DNA from: Chrysomallon squamiferum
Lineage: Eukaryota > Mollusca > Gastropoda > Neomphalida > Peltospiridae
Assembly (NCBI GenBank): GCA_012295275.1
Contig: CM022673.1
Coordinates: forward strand, 1,863,605 to 1,927,604
DNA length: 64,000 bases
Direction: 5' to 3'
In this document: positions 28,109 to 42,567 of the stretch, in pieces
How the letters are laid out: every line of letters starts with the position of its first letter
Position numbering within the stretch: position 1 is the stretch's first letter
Made by a program: the position numbers and the translations under genes
The notes under the pieces: model-generated
What the model was told of the DNA's origin: nothing
The model's database searches: none
Seen by the model: only the letters and a program-made list of their open reading frames with translations

Positions 28109-31100
28109 TATATTTATCTCAGACATTTAAACAGTTTTCTTAATATCAAATTACAACCACGCAAAACCCTCACGTTTTTAAAAACAGGTCTCAAACCGTG
28201 AATTTTAACAGGACTGTCACCACAGATCTAGATATACAGAAAAGTCTGTAACCTCCTTAATGTGAAATAGTTTATCAGTCATTATTTTTGAATTGTCGAG
28301 CGAACAATTACAGTGGTTGACACGTAGCTCATACCTAATGCATTACGATGTCTCGTAAACCTATTACTTTAATTTTTGTTATTCATATATGACAAAATGT
28401 GTGCAAACAAATGTAGAGATGGATAAGTTTGTCGTTAGAACGTGTGAAAGTTTTGGACAAATATGCATAAAGCTGTGACAGTGTCTGTTCACGAATTATA
28501 TGAACCTAAATTAATATTACATATTACGGTTACGGATATTTTTTATACTTCGGATATCTATATTTTAATATAGATTTTAATAATCTATTAATAAAGGAAG
28601 ATGGTGACATAATTGATGTCTAAGGCGGTCATTTTTGTCTTGCTAGATGACGTTGTTTCTTACGTGGAGTAGACGTGAATAATGAACAAATCATTGCAAA
28701 CCTCCTATACACGTCAGTATTTGAGATTTTGGACATTTAGCGATGTCATGAAACAAGGAAAATATAAACCTCGATGTATATTTAATATATAGCTTATTTG
28801 ATTAATTAGCAAAAGTTGGTATCTATTTAAAACAGCAGCAGCAACAGCAACAACACAAAGACCACCGCCACCACCACCAACAAAAACAGGAACCCTCGTC
28901 GAGAGCCCAGCCCTTCAAAGAAAACAACAACATCACCAAGTATTTTATTTACACTGTTCTTACATCGCGTCGGCATCAAATTTTATATTTCTGGGAAGCG
29001 ATATCCCTTCCCTCAGTGCAATTTCCGTACAATCTTCGCACCTACACTTTAAACTGTCTTTGACGCACGTATTTCAGCTTCTACGCCTATGCCAACGTAT
29101 AAATTATGTATTTCAGAAGCTGATACTATGGTGACAATTACATCATCTCACTGCAAACACCACGTCTTGTTTATTGCAGTTTTTCTTCAGGCAGTCGTTA
29201 AAACTGCATTTACACATCAGCATCAAAGACATAACTGAAACCATTTCTCTTTAGTTTAATTGCTTCCTCAGAAAACCTGATTTATTTTCTTCTTCTTTTT
29301 ACTAGAACAGAACCGGATCCTGATAACTATCGACAATTAATAAGGTACAGAGACCTCTGCAAACACGATTATGTACTAACAAGTTTTAGAGGTGTTTTTT
29401 TTTGTTTGTTTATTTGAATGTTACGATAGACAGTTAACTTGATACAAAACATGGGTGAACTTAGTTTGAAGTGACGAATAAATCCGAGAACGTGATTCAG
29501 CCAGTTCTTTTTTTTCTGAGTGGCTGTTTTGGCAGGAAGCTGGGAAAGGAAATATTAAGGATCATTTGCTGGTTCGTCACTAAAACTATTTGTTTGAAGA
29601 ATAGAGTGAAATAGGCATTTTACAGCAGAAAACTTAACTTCAGACAAGATTAAAGCAACATCAGTCGCAGACACCTAAACAGACAGTTATCACCAACAAA
29701 TGCAATAGACCAACAGAGTAGAAGAAAAATGCAAAATATTATCTTATTATCGTCATCGTTGTCCAGTTTCTCTATTTTTATCTATTTAATTATCATTATT
29801 TTGGTAGATTACTTTAATCATAATCAGTTATTAAGTTATCATTATATTTATCATTAATGAAAACAAAAGGCTCATTTTATCGTAGCTTATTATTTACAAG
29901 CTCTAAGAAAATATTCGCAATTATTAGTATTATTTGTTTTAATTCATCGCAAGTTTTACAAAACTAATAATATTAGAAATGGAGATAAAGCAAATATTTA
30001 GAATATAAATAAATAAATACTGTTACGACAGAAATACCAGGTCTATCAGAATTCTTGCAGAAAATAAAATAAAATAAATTAAATAAATAAATAAATAAAT
30101 AATTAAATTAAATTAAATAACAAAGAAATAAAGAAAGAAATTAGGAAATGAACGACAGAAGCAAAAAAAAAAAAAAAATAAAAAAATAAAAAAATAATAA
30201 AACAATAAAGGGCATATCATACAGGCGGCATGAAAACAAGAATAGATTAGCTACTGCACAAAGCTTTGTATTCGCAATAAATAAATCACATCTCTTTTGT
30301 TATCAACTACCAAGCCAAAAACTCTGAGTACAGAACATCAGCTTCGAACTTCCTTCCTGGAAACAACAACCCAATATTAGTCTTTTCGTGTTCTGTGATG
30401 CGACGGTAGAAGAATTCCAATACTAGATACTTTAATGATTTTTATAACCAGATTTTTTTTCAATGAAACAACGAATCTGTTGAGCATTTTAACCAACCGT
30501 AAGAAACATGATAAAAACAATTTTTATTTATGAAAATATCCAGTCTGTGTTTGTGTTTCAAAGCGTGACAACATGAAAAAATTATTTACTTGTTTCCTGC
30601 TCAGATCTTTGATACTTTGTTTCAACGACGTCGAAATGTTACGCTCGAACGTACAACAAAATTTTTGCACCCCTTGGCAGATAATGTCTGAATTATTATC
30701 GGTTCAAGTTCGCTCTGTCGGTAAAGCGTAAACAATTTATCAGTTCTTTGTACGCTTAATGTAAATGTTGGGTTTGTTTTCTGGCTAAAACAATGATAGA
30801 ATTTCACGGCTGTTGCAGCATTTACCGCAAACGTCATCGAGCGTTGATAATGTCCCTTTGTTCCGGAGCTCTTGTGGACATAACGTGCAAATGGATACCT
30901 TCCCAAATCAACGGGAGAAATACAAAAATGTTTTAAACTAACCTAATACGAATCCTAACATAGCGTCAGGCATGGTATTATGACACTGGACATAAAAGTC
31001 CGGTTATCACACAAAATCAATTCTGTGGTAAAAAAAAAAAATGTTCACGGATATGTGGTCGTCGCGGAAAGTCTGCAGATGCAATTGCTTTATCGTGGTT

Positions 31101-31140
31101 TCCGCTAACAACGTCGTCGTAATTTTAAACACTTCGGCCA
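28109..31140. other. Three kilobases of non-coding DNA
   Basis: AT-rich unique sequence with CAG/CAA/CCA trinucleotides at 28832-28885, AAATA/AATTA simple sequence at 30061-30205 and a 94-codon minus-strand frame at 30906-30622 without recognised similarity. No gene supported. Confidence 0.5.
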
Positions 31141-31330
31141 CGTCCAGGTCTTAATATGACGAGGGAGATCTTTCAGAATTGGAAACCGATCCCCAACCTA
31201 TCAACAACGACTTTGAGGGGATTTTTGTTTGACCGCTCGTCCGTTTCAGAGATTGTACGGTCAGCCGGTCAGTGATCTTTGTGGACAAAGCTTAGTCGTC
31301 TGGGCTTTAATCACTCGCTAATAGGTCGCC
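31141..31330. other. Complex CpG-bearing patch
   Basis: Non-repetitive and balanced in composition relative to its flanks; possible regulatory element, function unknown. Confidence 0.5.
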
Positions 31331-31495
31331 ATTTTCCTTTCTGCTTCTTTTTTCTAATATTTCTTCTTTTTTTCTTCTTTGTCTTTAATTTTTTATTAAA
31401 ACAGGCTTTAAAGTTTTTTTTGTGTTTTCTTTAAAAGATTTTCCTCCGTGTTCTTCATCTATATTAGTGTTCTTAAAATGGTGAATTCTTGTAAT

Positions 31496-31499
<4 letters not shown>

Positions 31500-31530
<31 letters not shown>
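31500..31530. repeat. (TG)n microsatellite
   Basis: About 15 TG units. Confidence 0.5.
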
Positions 31531-31532
<2 letters not shown>

Positions 31533-31712
31533 TATTACGTTTATTTTAATCTTTTAGTTTGAGATTCCTAAATTCTTGCAACTGCTATAATACTTTCACT
31601 GCTAACATTTTTTTTTTTTTTTTTAAATTGGACTAAATAAAACTATAAAAAAAGTATTTTTGGCTTAGTATGGATAAACAGAGTTAAATAAAACAAGAAG
31701 AAGTTTCTCTAA

Positions 31713-31745
<33 letters not shown>

Positions 31746-32383
31746 ATAATAATAATGATAACAGGACAAAAAAGGTATTACAAAAACAGTGGCAACTATA
31801 ATCAATCTGCATTTGAATTCACTCTGTTGGTCACGTAGAACGAGGTAAGCAAGTATTTTGTGTATTTTGACATGTAAATAAACCCTAGAAAACTACGTTA
31901 ATAATGATACTGTGTCACAAAACAGAGGTGTTTAAAAGGGCGCTCTGGCTGTGTTGTCTGTATTAATGAACGTCTGCTAAGAGGTCGGAATCACGCGGAT
32001 TTCTCACCAGAGAAACGCATTCGATGAATGACGTCACGTAATTATGACACGGAACTCTCGCGTTACGAGAGTCAAAAAAAAAGGTAATTGAGAAAACAAA
32101 TTATCCTCACGGAATGATGAACATTATGAGACTCTGTTTAATCTTTGTATACGTTCCGGGGTGAAAGTCCGGTCTTCGGTTATTAAAATAAATAAATAAA
32201 TATAATAAATAAATAAAAAATAAAGAATGAAAAATAAAAATGACAACACAAATAAATAAAAATGCTTGTTATTCTGAAACATAACCTGCAGCTATAATAC
32301 AAGATATTTTTCGTCGTAACAAGGAAGAAAATAATAGAAAAGAAGAAGAAGAAAACACCTCACAATAAAGAACAGGGAATGAA

Positions 32384-32417
<34 letters not shown>

Positions 32418-33106
32418 ATGTCGAAAAGAAAAAGTAAAAACCGAAAAAGCAAAAGTCAAAATCGAAACGTCAAAAGAAAACGGAAGGGAAAGAATATTTT
32501 TATTTTGCATTTTTATTATTTAGTGGGGTTTTTTTTTAAAGAAAGAGATAAAGACAAAAACAATTCAGTAAATGTCATAACTTCTGGTGGATACAAAAAT
32601 AATAATAATAATACAATTAAAAATAAATAAATAAATAAATAAATGAACAAAAATAATAACAATAAAATTAAAGAGAAAAACAAAAGAATAACATATAATT
32701 AAAAAAATAAATGAGACAGTACTAAAGTAAGTAAAAACGTAAATATGAAGATAAATAAATAAAGGATAAGTATGTAAGTAAGTAAGTAAATAAATAAATA
32801 AGCGAACATAAACTACTGCATGGAAAAAGCTTCAAACTATCTTTTTTCTTCTTCCAAAGTTAATAAAATAAAACAACATCGAACAACACAAAATCATTAG
32901 ACTTTTTTTCAGTTAAAAAAAACAAAATGAACAACAACAACAAAAAATCCTATAAATAAAATAATATAATTAATAATAAAACTGACGTGTATAAATGTAT
33001 ACAGAAATAGAACTATGATTTATTTACATTGTTTAATTAATATTAACACATTTTAATGAGCATGAAATATTAATAACATAAAAATATACGAGAATAGACT
33101 TACGGC

Positions 33107-33139
<33 letters not shown>

Positions 33140-33140
33140 C
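31531..33140. other. AT-rich, A-tract-dense non-coding stretch
   Basis: Poly-A at about 31712-31742, 32398-32418 and 33109-33136, and multiple AAAT arrays between 32180 and 32800. Lys-rich frames are translated A-tracts. Confidence 0.5.
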
Positions 33141-33215
33141 ATCAGACCTTAATTGACTTACTTTTGTCACCTATAACTGGATTTGAACGCGCATGCCTGA
33201 CCGGAAATTACATTT
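33137..33215 (-). mobile_element. tRNA-derived SINE fragment with intact B box
   Basis: On the minus strand GTTCAAATCC (33188-33179) matches the Pol III B box GWTCRANNC, followed by the ATAGGTGA block shared with 18.75 kb. The A-box half is lost or diverged. Confidence 0.5.
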
Positions 33216-33769
33216 TTTGTGTGTTTATTTGGTGATGATACTTGCTATGTAACAACGCCATGTGTTGTCGATGTTCTGGCAATTAACTGTTCCGAAATCC
33301 TGGCAACTTTGTAAAGGATGACCTCGCGTTTTCCCTCATCAACAGCGGGTTACGGAGGAGATTGACTCCAAGTTCCTGGCTTGTTTGCAAGGCGCTCACG
33401 CCATTGTTCGGCTGTTATGAAACCGAAGTTATAAGAGAAGGCGTTGTTACTTGCTAAATGGGTTTGGAGAATCATGTTCGTTTTGTTTAGAAGAAGACAA
33501 ATTGATGCGATTGGCTTGTATAATTAATTATGTGTTTTTGTTGTTGTTGTGTTTAATGTGCTGGTATAGCGATCCACAAACACTTATTCTTCAACTGCTT
33601 TGATAGGCAAAGAAATATAGATCTAGAAACTCTGTGGTTTATGAAAATAAAATGATATTAAAAAACCAATATAGAAAACAATAAAGGAAAAGAAAAAAGG
33701 AAAAAAAATAAAATAACATCAAAATATAATGATGATGATAATGACCATGACGATAATGATGATATTAAT
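33216..33769. other. Unique non-coding stretch
   Basis: Mixed composition at 33250-33450, no recognisable gene. Confidence 0.5.
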
Positions 33770-33831
33770 AAAATAAAATAAAATAAAATAAAATAAAATA
33801 AAATAAAAAATAAAATAAAATAAATAAATAA

Positions 33832-33863
<32 letters not shown>
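33770..33863. repeat. (AAAAT)n array followed by poly-A
   Basis: AAAAT pentamers, some AAAT, then about 27 A. Confidence 0.5.
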
Positions 33864-33864
<1 letters not shown>

Positions 33865-34268
33865 ATCATGCTCCCACGACATAAAAAATATTTATAATTA
33901 AAAAAACGTTTTAAAATAGATTTTGTTTCTTGTAATTCTACTAAATCTTCTTTCCATTACATGTTTAAATCATAACACCCACATTTATCAGATTCATTTC
34001 CTCCCATCTTTTCCCAAGAAGCTTCAAGCCTCAACGACTCAGTGTTTGTTCTTTTGGACTTTAAACTTGTAGACAGTGTGCGAATCTTTCATACAGATTA
34101 TCTCTCACACTCAGAACTAATCTTCACAAAGAACACTCTGAACATCAGCAATGAACGATCAGGATTAGCTGGTGCACGAAGACATCCTTTTGCGCACGGA
34201 CTGAAGAATTTCTGCTCGTCGTTCCATTTTTTAAATGTTTGTTTAGTACTCTTGCAGTCTGTTTGTTC

Positions 34269-34352
34269 ATTTATTTATTTTATTTTATTTTATTTTATTT
34301 TGTTTAATTTTGTTTAATTTTATTTTGTTTAATTTTGTTTGATTTAATTTTA
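34269..34352. repeat. TTTTA/TTTGTTTAA pentamer-type repeat
   Basis: TTTTA pentamers pass into a TTTTGTTTAA decamer-like repeat. Confidence 0.5.
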
Positions 34353-35000
34353 TCTGAAAACATGATTACATGTTTGAAATGTCAAAATTATCAAATCTGT
34401 TGTCTAGATTCCAGAATAATTCTTCTTCGATATTCCGCGTGACAACATTATATCTCTTACACTCATGCTAACTTAAAATAACTGTAACAAAAAAGTCACT
34501 TTATTTGTACTACATTTCACAGTTAGCTGTGACAGACAGTCTAAAACAGGACGGGTATCAACATGGTTTAACACCGCAGGCTAAGGAAAACCAACAGAAT
34601 CGCTGATTTTCGCGACCTTGTAATTCTTCACTCAGCTCACGATTAAAACCAATTTCAAGACGCAGTCTAAGATTCTTTCAGTCTGGAGATTTCAGCGCAA
34701 ATGCCTGGAATCTATAACATGACTGCCAGTTTCACAGACGCACAGAGTTCAGTGTCAGAATTTCAGTTTTAAAGTACATACCCTGTACAAGTCGATCATC
34801 TCACGTAGTTTTGAAATAAATATACCGTGTGCACGTGGCTTTCATACACTCATATTTATCTCTAATCGTTATCTCAGTCACACACGTAGTTATCTCAGAG
34901 TGATGCACATGCTCGATTTCAGTTAATTTTATTCTTATTAACCTCATCCAAAGCGACGAGTCAATTAGTTATTGATTTGCGTAATGTTTGATGTTCCGTG
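34353..35000. other. Unique non-coding stretch
   Basis: No recognisable gene; leads directly into the minisatellite. Confidence 0.5.
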
Positions 35001-35608
35001 CTGTTATGTTGACAAACAGTTATAAAACACATGTCGTTATGTTTACAGTTATAAAATACATGTCGTTATGTTGACAAACAGTTATAAAACACATGTCGTT
35101 ATGTTGACAAACAGTTATAAAACACATGTCGTTATGTTTACAGTTATAAAATACATGTCGTTATGTTTACAGTTATAAAATACATGTCGTTATGTTGACA
35201 AACAGTTATAAAATACATGTCGTTATGTTGACAAACAGTTATAAAATACATGTCGTTATGTTGACAAACAGTTATAAAATACATGTCGTTATGTTAACAG
35301 TTATAAAATGCATGTCGTTATGTTTACCAGCAGTTATAAAATACGTAGTTATATTTACCAACAGTTAAGAAATACATACTGTTATATTTACCAACAATTA
35401 TAAAATACATGTCGTTATGTTTACAGTTATAAAATACATGTCGTTATGTTTACCAACAGTTATAAAATACATACTGTTATATTTACCAACAGTTATTGAA
35501 TACATACTGTTATATTTACCAACAGTTATAAAATTCATACTGTCATATTTAATAACAGTTACAAAATACATACTGTTATATTTCCCAATGATTATAAAAT
35601 GCATACTT
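35001..35608. repeat. 33/29-bp minisatellite
   Basis: About 18-20 units built on TTATAAAATACATGTCGTTA, with either GTTGACAAACAG (33-bp form) or GTTTACAG (29-bp form) joining them. Toward the right end a CATACTGTTATATTTACCAA variant takes over. Frames on both strands in the right half are translated repeat (a recurrent MYFITVGKYNS on the minus strand). Confidence 0.5.
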
Positions 35609-36167
35609 ATTTTTGTTTGAATTATCTCACTCATTTATTTATCTATTTATTTCCTCTTCTTCTTAATTAATTAATTAACTTAGAGGTAAAATTAATGTTT
35701 GTAATTGAATTACATGCTCAGGAAACGTATTCTTTCTTCTTCTTCTTTTATTATTTTTTTTATTATCATATATATGTTTTATATTTTTAATTCTGTTTTG
35801 AGGTTGTCTATTATTTTACTAATATAGGAAGTTTGTTAAATTTTATACTCAGACGTTAATTAAAAATGTAACTCTCGCATCAGCTATTTTTCTTAAACTA
35901 ACGAATATACCTCATTAAATGTATTCCTATCCAAGTCTTTTGTCCATGATGAAATACTGGCTCTTCTAAGCGTCAACTCCATTCAGAAAAACATAAAAAT
36001 AATAATAATAGTAATAATACCACATCGAAAAAAAAAATATATATATTTATATATATATAAATTAAAAAAAAATAAAAACATCAACAAATAAATAAACAAA
36101 CAAAACATTAACAACAATAACAATAATAAAACTCCATTAAGGTAAAAAAAGAGAGAACAATTAAAGA
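35609..36167. other. AT-rich non-coding stretch
   Basis: AAT and TA short runs at about 35998-36060. No gene. Confidence 0.5.
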
Positions 36168-36231
36168 AAAAATAAAATAAAATAAAATAAAATAAGATAA
36201 GATAAGATAAGATAAGATAAAATAAAATAAA
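36168..36231. repeat. (AAAAT)n with central (AAGAT)n block
   Basis: AAAAT pentamers flank a homogeneous block of about five AAGAT pentamers. Confidence 0.5.
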
Positions 36232-39000
36232 ACCAAATCGGTTACAGACAGAGCGAGTGTCACTGAGGTAACCATGAAACGTGTTCACAGACATTAAATC
36301 TGAGTCCATCATAAACTTCTCTAAAATAGAAACTTTCAAAGTCTCTGGGGAATATTAAAATGTTTTCGGCATCAGGCACACACGGCCGCTGTCGTAAAAG
36401 CGGGTATAAAACTTTGACTGTTAAGAAAAGGAATCAGATTCGGTCTCAAATCATCACCACACTGACGTACACACGCAGGGAAATGGCCTGTGAATTCCTG
36501 CAGTAAATCCTTGTTTAAAAGTTCTCAAAGCGAACACTGCTGGTCATTTAAACAGAATCTACAGAATTTTAACCAGACGTTGCTTCTTGAAAACACATAA
36601 TAATAATTATATTACACTTTATATATATTTTTTTTACACCGCTGTCTAGACGGTGCGAAAAAAAACGTGCCTAATCTGGCTTTTGTATTGTGTAATTTTA
36701 GAATGATAAATTATTTCTAATGACGTTCTTAAAAGTTATACTGTTGATAATTAAAAGAATAAAACGTTCCTAAGGTTTTAACAAGCTGTACCATATCGAT
36801 AGCGAACACTGACTTTTTATATAACTCCTCCAAAAAAAAACCAAATTTTTTTTTTACTAAAATAATAGGGAATTAGTCCATTGTATTATAAAGTTAAAAA
36901 AAAAGAAGAAAAAAGTAAGGTAGTCACGACTTCCTTAAATAATAGTCATTAATTTATAAAAGAATCGATGCGTTTTAATAATCTGTCTAATATTAAAATT
37001 CACGTACATGAAATAAATATATATTATTTAAGCAATGTGAAATATATATATATATATATATATAAAAAAATACTACTAATAATAAAAAAAAAATACAATA
37101 CATTAAAAAGAAATTGAAACATTCGCCTCAATAAAAAGGACTGGAGACATGGTCGCTAGTTAGAACACATATTTAAGACGTAATATTTTTCAAAACCAGT
37201 CCTCCTTACTGCACTGGTGTTTAGTTTTCTGTTCCAGCGAGAAGCAAGTCGCGCTGTTTCTTTATTATCTAAGTAAACCTGCATACAAAGTATTCCTACT
37301 GCTAATTAAAAAGAGCAGTTCGTGGAATGGTGGCATCACATTTCTTTCCTTATATCCTCATTAATTAAAACCATATACTCTGCAGCTAATAAGGATTAAT
37401 AATAAAATCATGCGGAGATTTCGTTAAATAAATTTAATATTCATTCATTATTCGACATAGGACAGATTGGCGGATAACTACATTGAACACGTACAAGTAA
37501 TTAATTTTTTTTGTTTTTTTTTTTACTTTTTTTTTTTTTTTTAAATTAAACTTTCAAAAATGTTCCCAAGCACAAAAGAAAGTTTTTCTTGACGTAACTC
37601 CGATTCTGATAGACGAACTAGGAGACTAGCGGTGGCCACCATTGTTCACATTATGATTCAGAACGAAGGTCAACGTTATATAACCCGTTCTGCCCGGCTC
37701 AATCAGTGAAGATTTAATTAACTATAAACTGCAGCGGTGATAGCTTGTCAACAACAACTCATTTAAAACTGGCGTACCTTGGAGTAAACGAATTACGTAA
37801 GAAAATAAATTAGAAAGAAATAAAAACCACAGCGATAAAAGGGATAATAAGGATACACACGACATTGGGTAAATTAATTTTCAATACAATGAATATAGCA
37901 CGGTGCTGGTAATGAAATTGTTTGGTTTTGTGATCGTAAAGTTTGTTTTTTTCGCGGATTCTGTTTCATATCAGACTGAAACTGAGAAATGACATTAAAA
38001 TACCTTCTTTTTATTATAATTGGTGCATGGTTGTTGTATTACCATACCATCGCCTTGTCATACCTAAGTCGCTAATTATCATTACAGTATCAGTATAATG
38101 TAACAGCTTTGTTACGTTAACGTATGATGTCAATGCTACGGTAGTATAATATAAAAATTTACTTTTGGTATTTGTATTATAGAAGACACAACATTTCAAA
38201 AATCATTGCTACTTCCCTGTAACACCCGTGTCATACCACTCATAAATCGTTGTCATGTTGTAATTCAAGTAGATGCAAAACAAAACAAAACAAAACAAAA
38301 CAATACGTTTTCATTTTAAAATAATTTCTAGACTGTTTATTTTGAAATCAAATGTTAATTAATTATTAAAATCCGAACAGATCATAAATACACATCCTAT
38401 CTGAGTCATTATGATAGGACTTAGTTCTTGTCCTAAAGACACCACATGCATTTTAAACACGAGTTTATTAACTAGCGCACATACTCCTTAACAAACACTG
38501 ACAACTGGATGGAAACCAACGCCCGAAGCCAAACGTTCTAGGAAAGAAACGTTAACCTTTTCCTTCAAGCCCAGAAAATGTTTACCTACTGCCGCTTATT
38601 ACGTAAAAATTAAACTAATTTGTTACCAGAGTAATCTAATTATCATTACTTCATGTTCAACGTTTATACGCTATCTGAATTTAATGAAACTGATACAACT
38701 TTGTGACAACAAACACGTTTGATTTGGCTTTGTACTTTTAAAACCATTAGTCTGATAATATTCAAACTCTGAAATCTGTCTTTCTTAGATTTCATCACTT
38801 TCTTAGAATTCTTAACATTTCTGAATATATAAACAGTTCTAGAAAATTTTACAGTTCTGAAATGTGGGTTCAGTAAATGTGAAATCCGACCTTCTTGGAT
38901 AACATGACTTTTTAGAGATTTAAATGACTATTCTAGATTTTACGACACTTCTGAATGCTATGGCTAGTTTTAAGAGATTCTGTAGATTATATTCATTATT
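36232..39000. other. Non-coding stretch, mostly unique
   Basis: TA run at about 37041-37064, poly-T at 37502-37542, and (AAAAC)n at 38275-38302. The 61-codon frame at 38199-38014 has no recognised family. Confidence 0.5.
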
Positions 39001-39003
39001 GAA

Positions 39004-39046
<43 letters not shown>
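39001..39046. repeat. (TA)n microsatellite
   Basis: TA units with one GTA interruption, followed by short CATA units. Confidence 0.5.
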
Positions 39047-39048
<2 letters not shown>

Positions 39049-39561
39049 TACGCACATACATACACACATATATAATAAATTAAAAAAATAATAAATAAAT
39101 AAAAAATAAAAAATAATAACACATTTTTTCGCTATACTCTCAAAATCCGAATTGCATTTGAAAAATAGTTTAATGAGTAAGAGTCTTACAGTGGGCAATG
39201 CTCAGCATTCAAAACCCATCCACATGTTTATGTTTATTGCGAATGCAATAGTTACATACCAAACAAAGGTGCTTTAGATTCATGGACTATGCTGATGACT
39301 GAAGAGAACTGTAAAACAGTTTATTCTTTAAAGCACAACACCTGAGGAAAATCGTACGGCAAGGAAACCGTACACACTGAGGAGAAAGTGTCTGAAATAA
39401 TGAAGCAAATTTGGAAAGATGCAGCAAAAAACCTACAAGAAAACAAAGCGCAATACGTATAAAAGAAAATGAAAAAAAAAAAAAATTAAATAAAAGGATT
39501 AAAAGAAATAAGAAAGAAAGAAAGAAAGAAAGAAATACCGAAAGAGAAGGAAAAATTAAAT

Positions 39562-39599
<38 letters not shown>

Positions 39600-40162
39600 G
39601 CCAGTAAAACCGAAATAAACAACATACCCCTACAAAAATATTAAATAATAATAATAATAATAATAATGTATATGAAAAAAAAAAAAAAAAACAGCCAATA
39701 AAAGAAAAGAAAAATAAAGTGTAAACTTTGATCTGAAATGGAAGCACGCCATTAGTCGTATTACGCTAAATCATTTTTTGTTTTCCTGATTTTCTGCGTC
39801 TTGTTTTTCACACCGGCTTGTTAGCGTTGTGTAATGATCGCGTCGCCAGTAATCAAACTTCCAATTAGAGCTGTCAGAGCACACGCGTCTCCAGTCATTT
39901 GTACTGGTGTTTTAACACAATGGATACCATTACACTCTCTGCACGAACGTCAACAACAAAAAAAACAACTAAAAATACAACAAAAAAACAACAACAAACA
40001 AACACAAAAACAAAACATAACAACAAAAAACAAAAAACATAACAACAAAAAACAAAAAACAAAAACAAAACAACAACAACAAACAGGCAAATCAAAATTT
40101 AAAATTTAAAAAAAAAGAAAAGCAAAAAATAAAATTAACATAGTGTTAAAATATACACTCAT

Positions 40163-40165
<3 letters not shown>
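39047..40165. other. A-rich non-coding stretch
   Basis: GAAA units at about 39511-39537, poly-A at 39559-39598, AAT at 39645-39667 and a CAA/AAAAC mosaic at 39951-40084. No gene. Confidence 0.5.

Positions 40166-40248
<83 letters not shown>
40166..40248. repeat. (CT)n microsatellite
   Basis: About 41 CT units. Confidence 0.5.
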
Positions 40249-40250
<2 letters not shown>

Positions 40251-41650
40251 GTTTTTCTGTCTTTCATAGCTCTATCTTTTTTAATCACATAATTATGTAC
40301 TTAGGAAGCCTTATTCTAGATAACGTTCGCTTCAGACAACAACAAAAAACAACCAAAAATCCAACAAAAAAATCAGTCATAATTTCAAAGAACATTAATC
40401 AATAGACAAAAATCTAAATAAATAAATAAATAAAATCCAACAAATTAGGCTTTAAAAGTCTAATAAATGAATAGAAGGTGTTTGAAAGTAGTACGATCAC
40501 TGTCTTTTTTCATTGGTGAGTCTGAATACTATACTCTACAAGAAAAGAAAAAAATATTTACAAAAATGTGACAACTGTCAGAATCAGTGGTATCATTTTA
40601 CCTGGCTTGAGAACTAAACCCTCCTTCCTTCTAGTTTTCCGAAAGTGTTATACGATCATGATAAACTGCAGTGTACTTTGGTCACTAGAGAACCCGCTTT
40701 AATTGAATACACACAGAAATAAGAGGGATGTGTCTCATTTAATCGTTTCGACTTGATTTGTTTCACGATCTCCAGTGAAAAGCTGTGTAATGTGCTATCT
40801 GACTGTCTGGGACCTATTTTCGTTAATCTCTATCTAGTTGTGTAGTCAGTGGTATTTTCTTCTCGCGCTTATCTCTGCTGCATGCGTTGTTGTTGGTGTT
40901 GTGGGTTTACGTCTCGGACGTAATACTTAAGAGAAAGGGTTTGCAGATCCAGTGCTAAATAGTTTTATGAAGAAAAAGAAGAAGAAGAAGAAAAAAACCC
41001 GTGAAACGACATGAACGAACAACAACATAATTAATATTAAACAGAATATTACAAACGTCATACCAAATATTCCTGTATATTTTTTAATATAGGAATAAAA
41101 GTAAACAAAGTTTACATTCGTTTTTTTTTCTTTTTTCTTTTTTCTGTTATTGATTAAAATTTCCATTAAGAATAACTGTAAAAAAAAAAAAAAATTAAAA
41201 TTATAGATTTATTCATTTTTGAATTTATATTCACAAGAAAGCATACACCACGATTCTTATAAATCAGACAATGTGAAAAGGAAATTATCCTTTGGGTAAC
41301 TCGATGGGGACTGATCCTTGAGACCACCGCGCCTCAGTGGAGCGATTTTGACACCACCCCTAGAAAGAATGGATTTTTTGTTTTTTTAGTCCGCGTTCTA
41401 ACTAGCATACTTTACTTTCAGTGACGCAATCGCTAACGATTTATTGTCAGTCAGATAACTGAAACGAGATACGCTGTCAAATGCACAACATGAAACAAAC
41501 CTTTCAAAAGAGGTGAAGAAAACTGGTGGAAAAGCAAGAAGAAAAATAAATACACATATTTTTTTTTTTAAAAAGGCGAAAGAAACGGCAAAAGTCGTCT
41601 GTTTCTATGTAAATATTCCATCAACAGCTCAGAACTGATCCATCTTTTTC
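40249..41650. other. Non-coding stretch
   Basis: Unique sequence, with a less AT-rich patch at 41300-41370. No gene recognised. Confidence 0.5.
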
Positions 41651-41809
41651 TCTCTACTGCTGCTGCTGCTATTACTACTACTACTATTACTACTAGTGCT
41701 TTTACTATTACTATTACTACGACTGCTACTACGACTACTACTACTACTAATAAACAAACAAACGAATAAATAAATAAATAAATAAATAAACACATAAATA
41801 AATAAATAC
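41651..41809. repeat. CTG/ACT trinucleotide mosaic and (AAAT)n
   Basis: CTGCTG then TAC/ACT units to about 41750, then AAAT tetramers. The Val-rich minus-strand frame is translated repeat. Confidence 0.5.
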
Positions 41810-42235
41810 CTTCTTTAGAATGGAATAGAAATAATTCGATAAATCAAAATACTAGCTAAAGGCACTTGATATCTGTATTTCTGAGTCTAGTTATTCTGAT
41901 TTATGATAATTTATAACTGTTTCTTTCAGAACGACAAAAAAAAAAAAAAAAAAAAAAGTAAAATAAAAATAATAATAATTTCAACTATCGGAAGACAAAT
42001 TAGCTAAGAAGCCGTAAGCAAAAGGAAATTAAAACACAATCGTCTTGCAATAAGATCCCGCTCACAAATACCCAGCAACTTAATAATCTTCGCTGCCGGA
42101 TTTAACCCTCGTTTCATTAGCGTCTCAAAGACAAATGAATGCTCGTGAACTGGGTTTGCCCTGCCGTCAGCTCTTTTGCCCCGAGTGAAAAATTACTTTG
42201 TCATCATAGCTGGAGTTGCAGAACTGAGAGACAGA
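41810..42235. other. Unique non-coding stretch
   Basis: Poly-A at about 41936-41957. No recognised gene. Confidence 0.5.

Positions 42236-42563
<328 letters not shown>

Positions 42564-42567
<4 letters not shown>

Noticed and set aside
35001-35608. CRISPR-like direct repeats
   Set aside because: Units are contiguous with no unique spacers, and the window is clearly eukaryotic; it is a minisatellite.
41300-41370. Additional tRNA-derived SINE
   Set aside because: Neither strand gave A and B boxes at proper spacing.
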